DNA of 9,281 nucleotides, from positions 1-9,281 of the forward strand of contig DRLZ01000205.1 of NCBI GenBank assembly GCA_011322755.1. Direction: 5' to 3'. The notes under the pieces were generated by a model. The model searched no databases and was not told the origin of the DNA. It worked only from the letters and a program-made list of their open reading frames with translations. Both the position numbers and the translations under genes were made by a program. Shown piece by piece: positions 1-6,813 of the stretch; position 1 is the stretch's first letter, and each line of letters opens with the position of its first letter. Origin of the DNA: Crenotrichaceae bacterium. GTDB lineage: Bacteria > Pseudomonadota > Gammaproteobacteria > Methylococcales > DRLZ01.

Positions 1-2479
1 GTAAAACCAGTATATTTCCGATATCATGTCGGCTCTTGAAGATATCCGGGTTAAAACGTTTGAGCAACCACAATGGAATTTGATGCGCTGTGGCGATCGT
101 CCACGGGTTATCGCCAGAGCGAAAGTGATATTGTTTTTTTCCGGTCACAGAGTAATGTTTAAAGTATTTTTCCTGTAATTGCTGATGATAGGCAAGGCGT
201 TTTTTTTCAAAACGCTGTCTGGCTGCATTATCCCGAATCGGTAGTTTGATGGATTTTCCAATCCGTATTGAGCGAGTTGATTTTATGCCGTTTAGCTTAA
301 GAATTGGTTTTGAAAAACCAATATCCAGCCAGTCAGCATAGTGTCCCAGAGTTTCATCTGTCGCGACACGAATTATCCAGCCTTTTCCTTTTTTGTATGA
401 AACGTGCAGGTCTTCACCTGAGTTAAAAGAATGCGCAATTGTGTCAGCGCTGGGGGAAGTCCCGGATGGTTTTTTGTTAAGTCGTTTTGATCGTGTTTTA
501 TTGTTTGTATCAGCATCAGCGATGTTCACGTTTTTCGCTGTTCCAGAAGTTGTTTGTGTTGTCTTGACTTGGTTACTCGATACACCGGCTGTTGATTGCT
601 TGCCTGTCACAGTAGCGCTGTTTTTTGCAAGGGTGATTGGGATTGGTTTGCCCGATATTTTTTCTGGCGATGGAATGTGGATGTGACTAAGAAATCTATG
701 GAGATGTGAGGTATAGTGAATTTCTGCGAGAAGCTGGACACTGCTCGCGTTTGCGTCAGGTAAAGAGAAAAAATCATTATTTGCTATTATCTGGTTGGTT
801 TTGCCCTGCTGGTTGATCGCGAATTTGCTAACAACGGTTTTTCTCTTGCCCGGAATCGTTAGCGTCTGTCCGACAAATATTTTCCCGGCATGCTTGATGT
901 TGTTGTATCGCTTTAATTTGTCACAACTGAGCATGTGTTGTTTGGCAATCCCGCACGTTGTATCGCCTTTTACCACCGTATATTTCACTGGCGTGTAACG
1001 AATTGTTTTTACAGGTGCAGCCATAATGGCAGTGGTGGAAAACTGCTGATTGCCAAAAATTCGTGTTCGTGCCGCTGTTACCGGTTTTTTTAACACAACA
1101 CTGCCGCCAGGAATTGTTAAAGTACGACCAATTCTAACAATCGCTTTTCTGCCAAGCTTGTTGATGCGTATCAGTTGCCTGCAACTCACTTTAAAGCGGT
1201 GGGCAATGCCGCAGGCTGAGTCACCTCTTCGAACCCGGTAGTGTTGTCGTTTGCTTGGCGGTTTGCTCGCGGGAAGCCGATTCAGCCGGGCAATTTTGTC
1301 ACCCAGGCTCACTGATTCAGGTTTTGGAATATGCAAAACAAAACCCTTGGGAATCAGATGTTGTCCTTTCCAGACCTCCGTAGTCAGGGCTGGGTTATGG
1401 GTTCTCAAATCATCAATCGAGAGTCCAAGATGACGTGCGATCACTTTGGCACTGCGTGGTTTTTGGTTGGTCACCGACATTGTCTGAACGGGCTTGCTTT
1501 CTGGCAGTAGAGCAAAGAATTGATCCGCATGTGTGGCAACGTGGCGAGCTGCAAGAAAGCTGGCATAAAAGTTTTTCACTGCAACCTGAAAGTTTCTATT
1601 CTTGTAGTTCTCCAGAACAGCAACAAAATCAACACCGACCTCATTCATTGCTTTCAACATTCCGCTGAGCCCAAAATTATACGAAGTCATGACAAATGGG
1701 TAGATATCGGCTTCTGTGACACCTGGATCGATGGTACGCGCGGCTGGCGCTAATACTTCAAAACTGTGTTGCAAATACTTGATGGCGCCCAATGTTGAAA
1801 TCTCCGGATCCATGCGTTCATCAATTACTGGATTAACTAGTAATCCCAGATGGCTGGCTGTAGATGGCATCAACTGCCACAATCCGGCAGCGCCCACTCT
1901 GGAGTAATTATCAGGAGCATAAGCTGATTCAACAAATGGCAAATACTGGATGCCGTCAGGCAGCCCAAATTCATTCAATGCAGCAGCGACTAATTGGCGA
2001 TGCGCACCAAAACGCTGAACAGCTTTACGGAAACGGGTTGAATTACCTGATTGGCAGCGGATTTTACCGCTGGCTTTACGAATATATGCGGGTGATTTAT
2101 TTTTGAAAACAAGCGCCAGTTGTTTTTCTGTTTTCGTAAACTGTTGATGATGACGTTTTTTGTTGGCAATCGAGCGAAGTTGTTTCTTGATGCGGGATCG
2201 CTCTCTTTCAATTGCTTTTGGTGTCGACCGTCCGCCACATGCACCTGGGTTTTCAATGACCGAATAAACGATTTCAGGCTCATCACGATCGTGAAACACA
2301 GCTGTATCGGTACTATACCGCCCGAAGATATCAATCCAGAAATGAATTCTTCGCTGCAAGGCTTGCGGACAACTAAAATACTGACCGCAGTCAAGTTGAT
2401 AATATCGTGGAGAAAATGAAGCCTGTGCCGACGGCATGACAAGAAAGAGAAACAGGAAAAAACAAACTAAGCGCGACAT
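1..2479 (-). CDS. MltD-like lytic transglycosylase with multiple LysM modules, 3' end off the window (partial)
   Basis: The frame is open for 826 codons and leaves the window without a stop. Residues 1-20 look like a Sec signal peptide (Arg3, hydrophobic core, AQA before Ser21), with no lipobox, so the protein is probably periplasmic. A GH23-type SLT domain spans about 150-280: Glu184 in FVESAY is the expected catalytic acid, followed by GAAGLWQ (196-202), MPST (204-207) and SYNFG (266-270). A degenerate LysM-like stretch follows at about 333-386. Clear LysM modules are at 413-457 and 499-544, each with a Cys pair 10 residues apart. After a polar Ser/Thr/Asn/Lys-rich linker (about 545-690) come a divergent LysM-like segment (701-748) and another from 783 to the edge. 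The family cleaves glycan strands of peptidoglycan, forming 1,6-anhydro ends. The ATG at 2479 has no close Shine-Dalgarno; an in-frame GTG at 2491 is the alternative. Family assignment is firm; the exact subgroup and full length are not. Confidence 0.9.
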   Translation of the reverse strand, partial: MSRLVCFFLFLFLVMPSAQASFSPRYYQLDCGQYFSCPQALQRRIHFWIDIFGRYSTDTAVFHDRDEPEIVYSVIENPGACGGRSTPKAIERERSRIKKQLRSIANKKRHHQQFTKTEKQLALVFKNKSPAYIRKASGKIRCQSGNSTRFRKAVQRFGAHRQLVAAALNEFGLPDGIQYLPFVESAYAPDNYSRVGAAGLWQLMPSTASHLGLLVNPVIDERMDPEISTLGAIKYLQHSFEVLAPAARTIDPGVTEADIYPFVMTSYNFGLSGMLKAMNEVGVDFVAVLENYKNRNFQVAVKNFYASFLAARHVATHADQFFALLPESKPVQTMSVTNQKPRSAKVIARHLGLSIDDLRTHNPALTTEVWKGQHLIPKGFVLHIPKPESVSLGDKIARLNRLPASKPPSKRQHYRVRRGDSACGIAHRFKVSCRQLIRINKLGRKAIVRIGRTLTIPGGSVVLKKPVTAARTRIFGNQQFSTTAIMAAPVKTIRYTPVKYTVVKGDTTCGIAKQHMLSCDKLKRYNNIKHAGKIFVGQTLTIPGKRKTVVSKFAINQQGKTNQIIANNDFFSLPDANASSVQLLAEIHYTSHLHRFLSHIHIPSPEKISGKPIPITLAKNSATVTGKQSTAGVSSNQVKTTQTTSGTAKNVNIADADTNNKTRSKRLNKKPSGTSPSADTIAHSFNSGEDLHVSYKKGKGWIIRVATDETLGHYADWLDIGFSKPILKLNGIKSTRSIRIGKSIKLPIRDNAARQRFEKKRLAYHQQLQEKYFKHYSVTGKKQYHFRSGDNPWTIATAHQIPLWLLKRFNPDIFKSRHDIGNILVL

Positions 2480-2490
2480 GTTTACACACA

Positions 2491-2534
2491 CAGTATTAAT
2501 GTTCCTTGGTTGTTCTTGATTCACAACAGTATTA
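2491..2534. repeat. Short direct repeat CAGTATTA, two copies 36 bp apart
   Basis: CAGTATTA occurs at 2491-2498 and 2527-2534, both preceded by CACA-rich sequence (ACACA before the first, CACAA before the second). They lie just upstream of the transglycosylase start on the other strand. They could be paired protein-binding sites or part of A/T-rich promoter sequence. The repeat is short enough to be chance. Confidence 0.3.
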
Positions 2535-2578
2535 TTTAATCCTTATCTATTGGAACTGTGTTAGCAGGCATCATAGAC

Positions 2579-2613
2579 AACCCGTAACTGAAAGTCTAGA
2601 GGCTTCACGGGTT
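2579..2613. repeat. Inverted repeat AACCCGT / ACGGGTT downstream of ettA
   Basis: Arms at 2579-2585 and 2607-2613 pair over 7 bp around a 21-nt loop. The loop contains the palindrome TCTAGA and a possible inner TGAA/TTCA pairing. It lies about 100 bp past the ettA stop on that gene's strand. The sequence after it on the minus strand is not T-rich, so it is not a standard intrinsic terminator. It may be a weak RNA structure or chance. Confidence 0.35.
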
Positions 2614-2709
2614 AAGCAGTGCAAGTTAGAAATTCTCCAGCTGGCAAATAGTACAACCGCACACCGGGTATGATTTCTGACACTCGTGTTGCAAGTGTTC
2701 GTTTTATGT

Positions 2710-4380
2710 TCAGGCCAGTTTCTTGTAACGAACACGATGTGGTGTTTCGGCTTCAGTTCCAAATCGACGTTTGCGGTCTTGCTCGTAGTCTGCAAAATTG
2801 CCTTCAAACCAGAGCACTTGACTATCACCTTCAAATGCAAGGATATGGGTTGCAATGCGATCCAGAAACCAGCGGTCATGCGAGATAACAACAGCGCACC
2901 CCGGGAAGCTCAATAACGCTTCTTCCAGTGCCCTCAGGGTTTCTACATCGAGATCATTGGTGGGCTCATCCAGCAGTAGCAGATTGCCGCCAGCTCTAAG
3001 TACTTTTGCCAGATGGACTCTGTTACGTTCTCCGCCAGACAAGTCGCCTATCCGTTTTTGCTGATCCTGACCTTTAAAATTAAAACGCCCGACATACGCT
3101 CTGGATGGTGTTTCATAGTTTCCGACCTGGATAATATCCTGACCTTCAGATATTTCTTCCCAAACAGTTTTCGCATCTGTCAGTTCTGCTCTGCTTTGGT
3201 CAACATAGGCCAGTTTAACAGTGTCACCCAGTATTAATTCACCCGAGTCAGGCTGCTCCTGTCCTGCAATCATACGGAATAAAGTTGTCTTACCCGCTCC
3301 ATTTGCCCCGATAATACCGACAATACCGCCTGGAGGTAGTTTGAAATTGAGGTTTTCGATCAGTAAGCGTTCGCCGAAGCCTTTATTGAGTTGTCGCGCT
3401 TCTACTACATTATCACCGAGCCGTGGACCTGGTGGAATGTAGATTTCGTGTGTTTCATTGCGTTTTTGTTCGGTCTCGGAGCTTAATTCCTCAAACCGGG
3501 CTAACCTGGCTTTGCTCTTGGCGTGTCGGCCCTTGGGGTTGGTTCGTACCCATTCAAGCTCGGCCTGCATGGCTTTTTGGCGTGCGGAGCTGGCTTTTTC
3601 TTCGGTTTCAAGACGTGCCTGTTTTTGTTCCAGCCATGATGAGTAATTACCTTCCCAGGGGATGCCGTGTCCGCGATCCAGCTCCAGTATCCAGCCGGCG
3701 ACATTATCAAGGAAATAGCGATCATGGGTAACTGCAACAACAGTGCCGGGGTAATCTTCCAGAAAATGTTCCAGCCAGGCAACTGATTCTGCGTCCAGGT
3801 GGTTGGTTGGTTCGTCCAGTAATAACATGTCCGGTTTGGAGAGTAGCAAGCGACACAGCGCAACACGTCTTTTTTCTCCGCCAGACAAATTTTTGACTTC
3901 GGCTTCCCAATCAGGAAGTCGCAGCGCTTCAGCAGCAATTTCAAGAGTTCGTTCGATATTCCAGCCATCGGCGGCATCGATTTTAGCTTGTAGCGAGCCT
4001 TGTTCCTCTAGTAAAGCTGTCATTTCATCATCACTCATTGGTTCAGCAAATTGCATACTGATTTCGTTAAAGCGATCCAGGACGGTTTTAATTTCACCGA
4101 GACCTTGTTCTACGTTTCCGCGAACATTGGCATTTTCATCCAGTTCGGGTTCCTGAGCAAGATAGCCAATATTGATATTGGGCTGTGGCCGAGCCTCTCC
4201 TTCATAGTCTTTGTCGATACCTGCCATGATCCGTAACAAGCTGGATTTTCCAGAACCGTTTAATCCCAAGACACCAATTTTTGCGCCGGGAAAAAACGAG
4301 AGTGAAATGTCTTTTAGGATAACGCGTTTTGGTGGAACAACTTTGCTCACACGATTCATTGAATAGACAAATTGTGCCAT
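2710..4380 (-). CDS. ettA: Energy-dependent translational throttle protein EttA (ABC-F ATPase)
   Basis: EttA is a cytosolic ABC-F protein that binds the ribosomal E site next to the P-site tRNA and makes early elongation depend on the ATP/ADP state. It has no membrane domain and is not a transporter. The 556-residue product (E. coli about 555) has two ABC domains. The first shows Walker A GLNGSGKS (39-46), signature LSGGE (165-169) and Walker B LLLDEP (186-191) with catalytic Glu190. The second shows GANGAGKT (358-365), LSGGE (447-451) and LLLDEP (468-473) with Glu472. The arm insertion lies at about 95-140. The basic P-site tRNA interaction linker lies at about 245-325 and includes KGRHAKSKARLARFEEL. 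The DLDVETLRALE and RWFLDRIATHIL stretches are typical of EttA rather than Uup or other ABC-F members. The ATG at 4380 gives the conserved MAQFVY start, but its Shine-Dalgarno is weak. It is co-oriented with glgB, 120 bp downstream. Confidence 0.97.
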   Translation of the reverse strand: MAQFVYSMNRVSKVVPPKRVILKDISLSFFPGAKIGVLGLNGSGKSSLLRIMAGIDKDYEGEARPQPNINIGYLAQEPELDENANVRGNVEQGLGEIKTVLDRFNEISMQFAEPMSDDEMTALLEEQGSLQAKIDAADGWNIERTLEIAAEALRLPDWEAEVKNLSGGEKRRVALCRLLLSKPDMLLLDEPTNHLDAESVAWLEHFLEDYPGTVVAVTHDRYFLDNVAGWILELDRGHGIPWEGNYSSWLEQKQARLETEEKASSARQKAMQAELEWVRTNPKGRHAKSKARLARFEELSSETEQKRNETHEIYIPPGPRLGDNVVEARQLNKGFGERLLIENLNFKLPPGGIVGIIGANGAGKTTLFRMIAGQEQPDSGELILGDTVKLAYVDQSRAELTDAKTVWEEISEGQDIIQVGNYETPSRAYVGRFNFKGQDQQKRIGDLSGGERNRVHLAKVLRAGGNLLLLDEPTNDLDVETLRALEEALLSFPGCAVVISHDRWFLDRIATHILAFEGDSQVLWFEGNFADYEQDRKRRFGTEAETPHRVRYKKLA

Positions 4381-4422
4381 AAATTCAGTAGCCTGTTTTA
4401 TTTGTTAGTGATGAATGCCGGA

Positions 4423-4450
4423 GTTAAAATCAATGCTCTTTGGGTGTAAA
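4423..4450 (-). promoter_or_regulatory. Possible sigma70 promoter for ettA
   Basis: On the minus strand, TTTACA (4450-4445) and TTTAAC (4428-4423) are separated by 16 bp and match 5/6 and 4/6 of the -35 and -10 consensus. This would start transcription near 4416, about 36 nt before the ettA ATG. The rest of the 120-bp gap (4381-4500) holds no gene. Read-through from glgB is the alternative. Confidence 0.3.
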
Positions 4451-4479
4451 CGAGAGCTTGAATTCGAGAACATAACCGT

Positions 4480-4497
4480 GTTGATTCAGGAATCAAC
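4480..4497. repeat. Perfect 8+8 bp palindrome just after the glgB stop
   Basis: GTTGATTC and GAATCAAC are exact inverse complements separated by two bases. In RNA they would form a 7-bp stem with a 4-nt loop. The dyad begins 3 nt past the glgB stop codon on the glgB strand. No T-run follows on either strand, so a classical intrinsic terminator is not supported. It could be a 3'-end stabilising hairpin, a weak terminator, or a protein-binding dyad upstream of ettA. Confidence 0.6.
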
Positions 4498-4500
4498 GAT

Positions 4501-6732
4501 TCATGTTGCTGTCTTTGCACTGGTGTTACTGGTCGCTGCATCTGTTAGCTTGAGAATAATACCTGCCAATGGTGGCAAATTCAGGCTGATAGAATGGTCG
4601 TGACCCATCCAGGGCAAGGTTTCTGTCTGACGCAGCCCTGGATTACCGACATTGCTGCCACCAAAAAGGCTGGAATCAGAATTAAAAATCTCCTCAAATG
4701 TACCCGCTGTTGATACGCCAATACGGTAGTTTTCTCGTGGAACAGGGGTGAAATTGAGCAGTATGACCACTTTTTTCTGGTTGTATTTGCGCATGTAAGC
4801 TAGCACAGACTGGCTTGAATCGTCACAGTTAATCCATTCAAAACCCTCGGGTTCAAAATCATGATAATGCAGCGCGGTTGTTGATTTGTAGAGTAGATTT
4901 AAATCAGTAACCAATTGTGAAATACCTTGATGCGGCGCATACTGGAGCAAATACCAGTCCAGTGAATTTTTGTGATTCCACTCCTCTCTCTGGGCAAAAT
5001 CACATCCCATAAATAACAGTTTTTTGCCTGGGTAGGTGAACATATAGGTGTATAACAAACGCAGGTTGGCAAATTTCTGCCAGTCGTCACCCGGCATTTT
5101 GTTAATCATGGAACCTTTGCCATGCACCACTTCGTCGTGTGAAAACGGCAACACAAAATTTTCTGTAAACGCATACAGCAGACCGAAGGACAAACTGCTG
5201 TGGTGATAGCTGCGATGTACGGGATCCTCTTGCATGTATTTCAATGTATCGTGCATCCAGCCCATATTCCATTTCATGGTGAAACCCAGCCCACCAGCAT
5301 CAGGAGGCAGTGTTACACCCGGCCAGGCGGTGGATTCTTCAGCAATGATTAAAGATCCGGGGATTTCTGACTGGGTGACATGGTTCATGTCGCGGAGGAA
5401 AGTGATTGCACCCAGGTTTTCATTGCCGCCATGCTCATTTGGAATCCAGTCATGTGCTTCTCTTGAATAATCAAGATAGAGCATCGAAGCAACTGCATCG
5501 ACACGTAATCCATCAATATGAAATTCCTGTAACCAGTAGATCGCACTGGCGAGTAAAAAGTTTTTAACCTCATTACGATCATAATTAAAAATCAAAGTAC
5601 CCCAATCCCGGTGCTCACCTTTTCTGGGATCTTGATGTTCATAGAGTGCAGTTCCGTCAAATCGTGCCAATGCGTGTGCATCTTTGGGGAAGTGAGCAGG
5701 AACCCAGTCGAGGATAATACCAATACCGGCTTGATGACAGCAGTTAACCAGATATCGAAAATCATCCGGGTCGCCAAAACGGCTGGTTGGCGCATAAAAT
5801 CCGGTGACCTGATAGCCCCATGATGGGTCGTATGGATGTTCGGTGACCGGGAGTAACTCAATATGGGTATAACCCATATCTTTTACATAGTTAACAAGTT
5901 GTGTTGCGAGTTCCCGATAGCTCAGGAATTCATTATTTTCTGTCCTGCGCCAGGATCCAAGATGGACTTCATAAATGGACATTGGATGGTGTTGCCAGTT
6001 AGAGGCAGTCATCTGTTCCATCCAGTTGCGATCTGTCCATTCAAAGGTCGACGGCTGCATAACGATAGAAGCAGTCTCCGGTGGAATTTGAAAACGCTGC
6101 CCGTATGGATCTGTTTTAAGCTGTATTTCCAGGGAGTCACGATTCATGACTTCATACTTGTAGATCGTTCCGTGTCCCAAATCAGGGATAAATATTTCCC
6201 AAACGCCATTATTTCTGTAGCGCATAGGATGACAACGTCCATCCCATTGATTGAAATCACCAACCACACTGACACGCCCTGCATTGGGCGCCCAAACTGA
6301 AAATACAGTTCCACTGACACTGTCAATGGTTTTGATATGCGCACCGAGAATATTGTAGATATGCCAATGCTTACCTTGTCCGAAGAGGTATAAGTCAAAA
6401 TCTTCTATGATGGGCTGGAAGCAGTATGGATCCCAGCGATTTCCCTGGTTTCCATTTTTGTCGATCCAGTGCAGTTGATAATGATCCGATAAATTCAGAG
6501 ATGTAACAGTTGCCGTAAATATGTCTGTTCCTTCAACACGTTGCATTGGGATGTCGCCAGGCAAAATGGTAACTGACTCAGCCATTGGTAAAAATGCGCG
6601 TACAATCCGTTCACCTTCATGCTGGTGAGCGCCGAGTACAGAAAATGGATCGTGGTGCCGGGCATCAATGATTTTCTGTAATGCGGGTTCCAAAGATGGA
6701 TTGGTCGGATGTTTTGGTGTTGTTGACTTCAC
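4501..6732 (-). CDS. glgB: 1,4-alpha-glucan branching enzyme GlgB
   Basis: GlgB cuts alpha-1,4 chains and rejoins them by alpha-1,6 bonds, making the branches of glycogen. At 743 residues it is close to the E. coli enzyme (728). It has an N1 module containing DPFSVLGAH (28-36), then a CBM48 module (FSVWAPNAGRVSVVGDFNQW, about 144-163), then the GH13 barrel and a C-terminal beta domain. By alignment to E. coli, the catalytic residues are Asp412 (GLRVDAV, nucleophile), Glu465 (AEES, acid/base) and Asp533 (SHDE, transition-state stabiliser). All are present, as is the region I motif DWVPAHFP (342-349). The start is GTG: an AGAGGTGA Shine-Dalgarno lies 6 nt before it and the next in-frame ATG is codon 50. 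The gene is divergent from glgC across 81 bp, which suggests joint control of glycogen synthesis. The Thr/Ser/Ala-rich C-terminal tail (about 731-743) is probably disordered. Confidence 0.98.
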   Translation of the reverse strand: MKSTTPKHPTNPSLEPALQKIIDARHHDPFSVLGAHQHEGERIVRAFLPMAESVTILPGDIPMQRVEGTDIFTATVTSLNLSDHYQLHWIDKNGNQGNRWDPYCFQPIIEDFDLYLFGQGKHWHIYNILGAHIKTIDSVSGTVFSVWAPNAGRVSVVGDFNQWDGRCHPMRYRNNGVWEIFIPDLGHGTIYKYEVMNRDSLEIQLKTDPYGQRFQIPPETASIVMQPSTFEWTDRNWMEQMTASNWQHHPMSIYEVHLGSWRRTENNEFLSYRELATQLVNYVKDMGYTHIELLPVTEHPYDPSWGYQVTGFYAPTSRFGDPDDFRYLVNCCHQAGIGIILDWVPAHFPKDAHALARFDGTALYEHQDPRKGEHRDWGTLIFNYDRNEVKNFLLASAIYWLQEFHIDGLRVDAVASMLYLDYSREAHDWIPNEHGGNENLGAITFLRDMNHVTQSEIPGSLIIAEESTAWPGVTLPPDAGGLGFTMKWNMGWMHDTLKYMQEDPVHRSYHHSSLSFGLLYAFTENFVLPFSHDEVVHGKGSMINKMPGDDWQKFANLRLLYTYMFTYPGKKLLFMGCDFAQREEWNHKNSLDWYLLQYAPHQGISQLVTDLNLLYKSTTALHYHDFEPEGFEWINCDDSSQSVLAYMRKYNQKKVVILLNFTPVPRENYRIGVSTAGTFEEIFNSDSSLFGGSNVGNPGLRQTETLPWMGHDHSISLNLPPLAGIILKLTDAATSNTSAKTAT

Positions 6733-6757
6733 TAAATATCACCTCTGGGAGTACAAT
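6728..6757 (+). promoter_or_regulatory. Possible sigma70 promoter for glgC
   Basis: TTCACT (6728-6733, 4/6 match) and TACAAT (6752-6757, 5/6 match) are separated by 18 bp. A start near 6764 would give a leader of about 50 nt. The -35 box overlaps the glgB start codon on the other strand, so the two transcripts would share bases. Confidence 0.35.
6739..6746 (-). promoter_or_regulatory. glgB ribosome binding site deciding the GTG start
   Basis: AGAGGTGA on the minus strand is a strong match to the anti-Shine-Dalgarno sequence, 6 nt upstream of the GTG at 6732. No ATG or TTG lies at a comparable distance, so it fixes the start. Confidence 0.85.
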
Positions 6758-6800
6758 GTCGACTGACTAGTATCACATACTAACAAAATCTTACTAGCAT

Positions 6801-6809
6801 AAGGAGGTG
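6801..6809 (+). promoter_or_regulatory. glgC ribosome binding site
   Basis: AAGGAGGTG is a near-perfect Shine-Dalgarno sequence ending 4 nt before the ATG at 6814. It supports that start and predicts efficient initiation. Confidence 0.9.
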
Positions 6810-6813
6810 CATT

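Larger units (their letters stand above)
2480..2709. other. Intergenic region between ettA and the transglycosylase gene
   Basis: This stretch of 230 bp holds no credible gene. On the minus strand it contains the leader of the transglycosylase gene. An AAGGA (2503-2507) lies 11 nt upstream of the GTG at 2491 and about 23 nt upstream of the ATG at 2479. A weak inverted repeat and a short direct repeat are listed separately. I found no convincing -35/-10 pair; the A/T-rich stretch around 2527-2540 (TAATACT on the minus strand) is the likeliest -10 area. No hairpin followed by a T-run is seen after ettA, so termination there is unresolved. Confidence 0.6.
6733..6813. promoter_or_regulatory. Divergent glgB-glgC control region
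   Basis: These 81 bp must hold the 5' leaders and most promoter elements of two opposed glycogen genes, each with a strong ribosome binding site at its end. A 6-bp inverted repeat, CTAGTA (6767-6772) and TACTAG (6792-6797), sits in the middle with a 19-bp spacer and could bind a regulator. For the plus strand a possible promoter is listed separately. On the glgB strand I could not find a -35/-10 pair better than chance. Shared regulation is an inference from the arrangement. Confidence 0.6.

Noticed and set aside
393..2419. Series of plus-strand open frames of 60-99 codons
   Set aside because: All are opposite to the continuous 826-codon transglycosylase frame, have hydrophobic or low-complexity products typical of antisense frames, and show no consistent ribosome binding sites.
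1990..2442. Minus-strand 150-codon open frame
   Set aside because: It lies wholly inside the transglycosylase gene in another frame on the same strand. The main frame carries a signal peptide, SLT and LysM motifs; this one shows no recognisable motif.
1..2479. Possible frameshift or pseudogene, given the many overlapping small frames
   Set aside because: Codon-by-codon translation gives one unbroken frame with all domains in order.
2560..2660. Possible tRNA or small RNA around the AACCCGT/ACGGGTT repeat
   Set aside because: No cloverleaf, no T-loop consensus, no CCA end and no terminator T-run could be found.
2571..2891. Minus-strand 106-codon frame running from ettA into the intergenic region
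   Set aside because: It starts inside ettA in another frame, and its tail in the gap has no motif or ribosome binding site.
3501..3977. Minus-strand 158-codon open frame
   Set aside because: It is an out-of-frame reading of ettA, whose own frame shows complete ABC motifs throughout.
4455..4470. Near-palindrome CTTGAATTCGAG in the glgB-ettA gap
   Set aside because: It is imperfect and centred on a chance GAATTC; the adjacent perfect dyad is much stronger.
5863..6300. Plus-strand 145-codon open frame
   Set aside because: It is antisense to the GlgB CBM48 and N-terminal region, with no family motif and no ribosome binding site that would override the GlgB frame.
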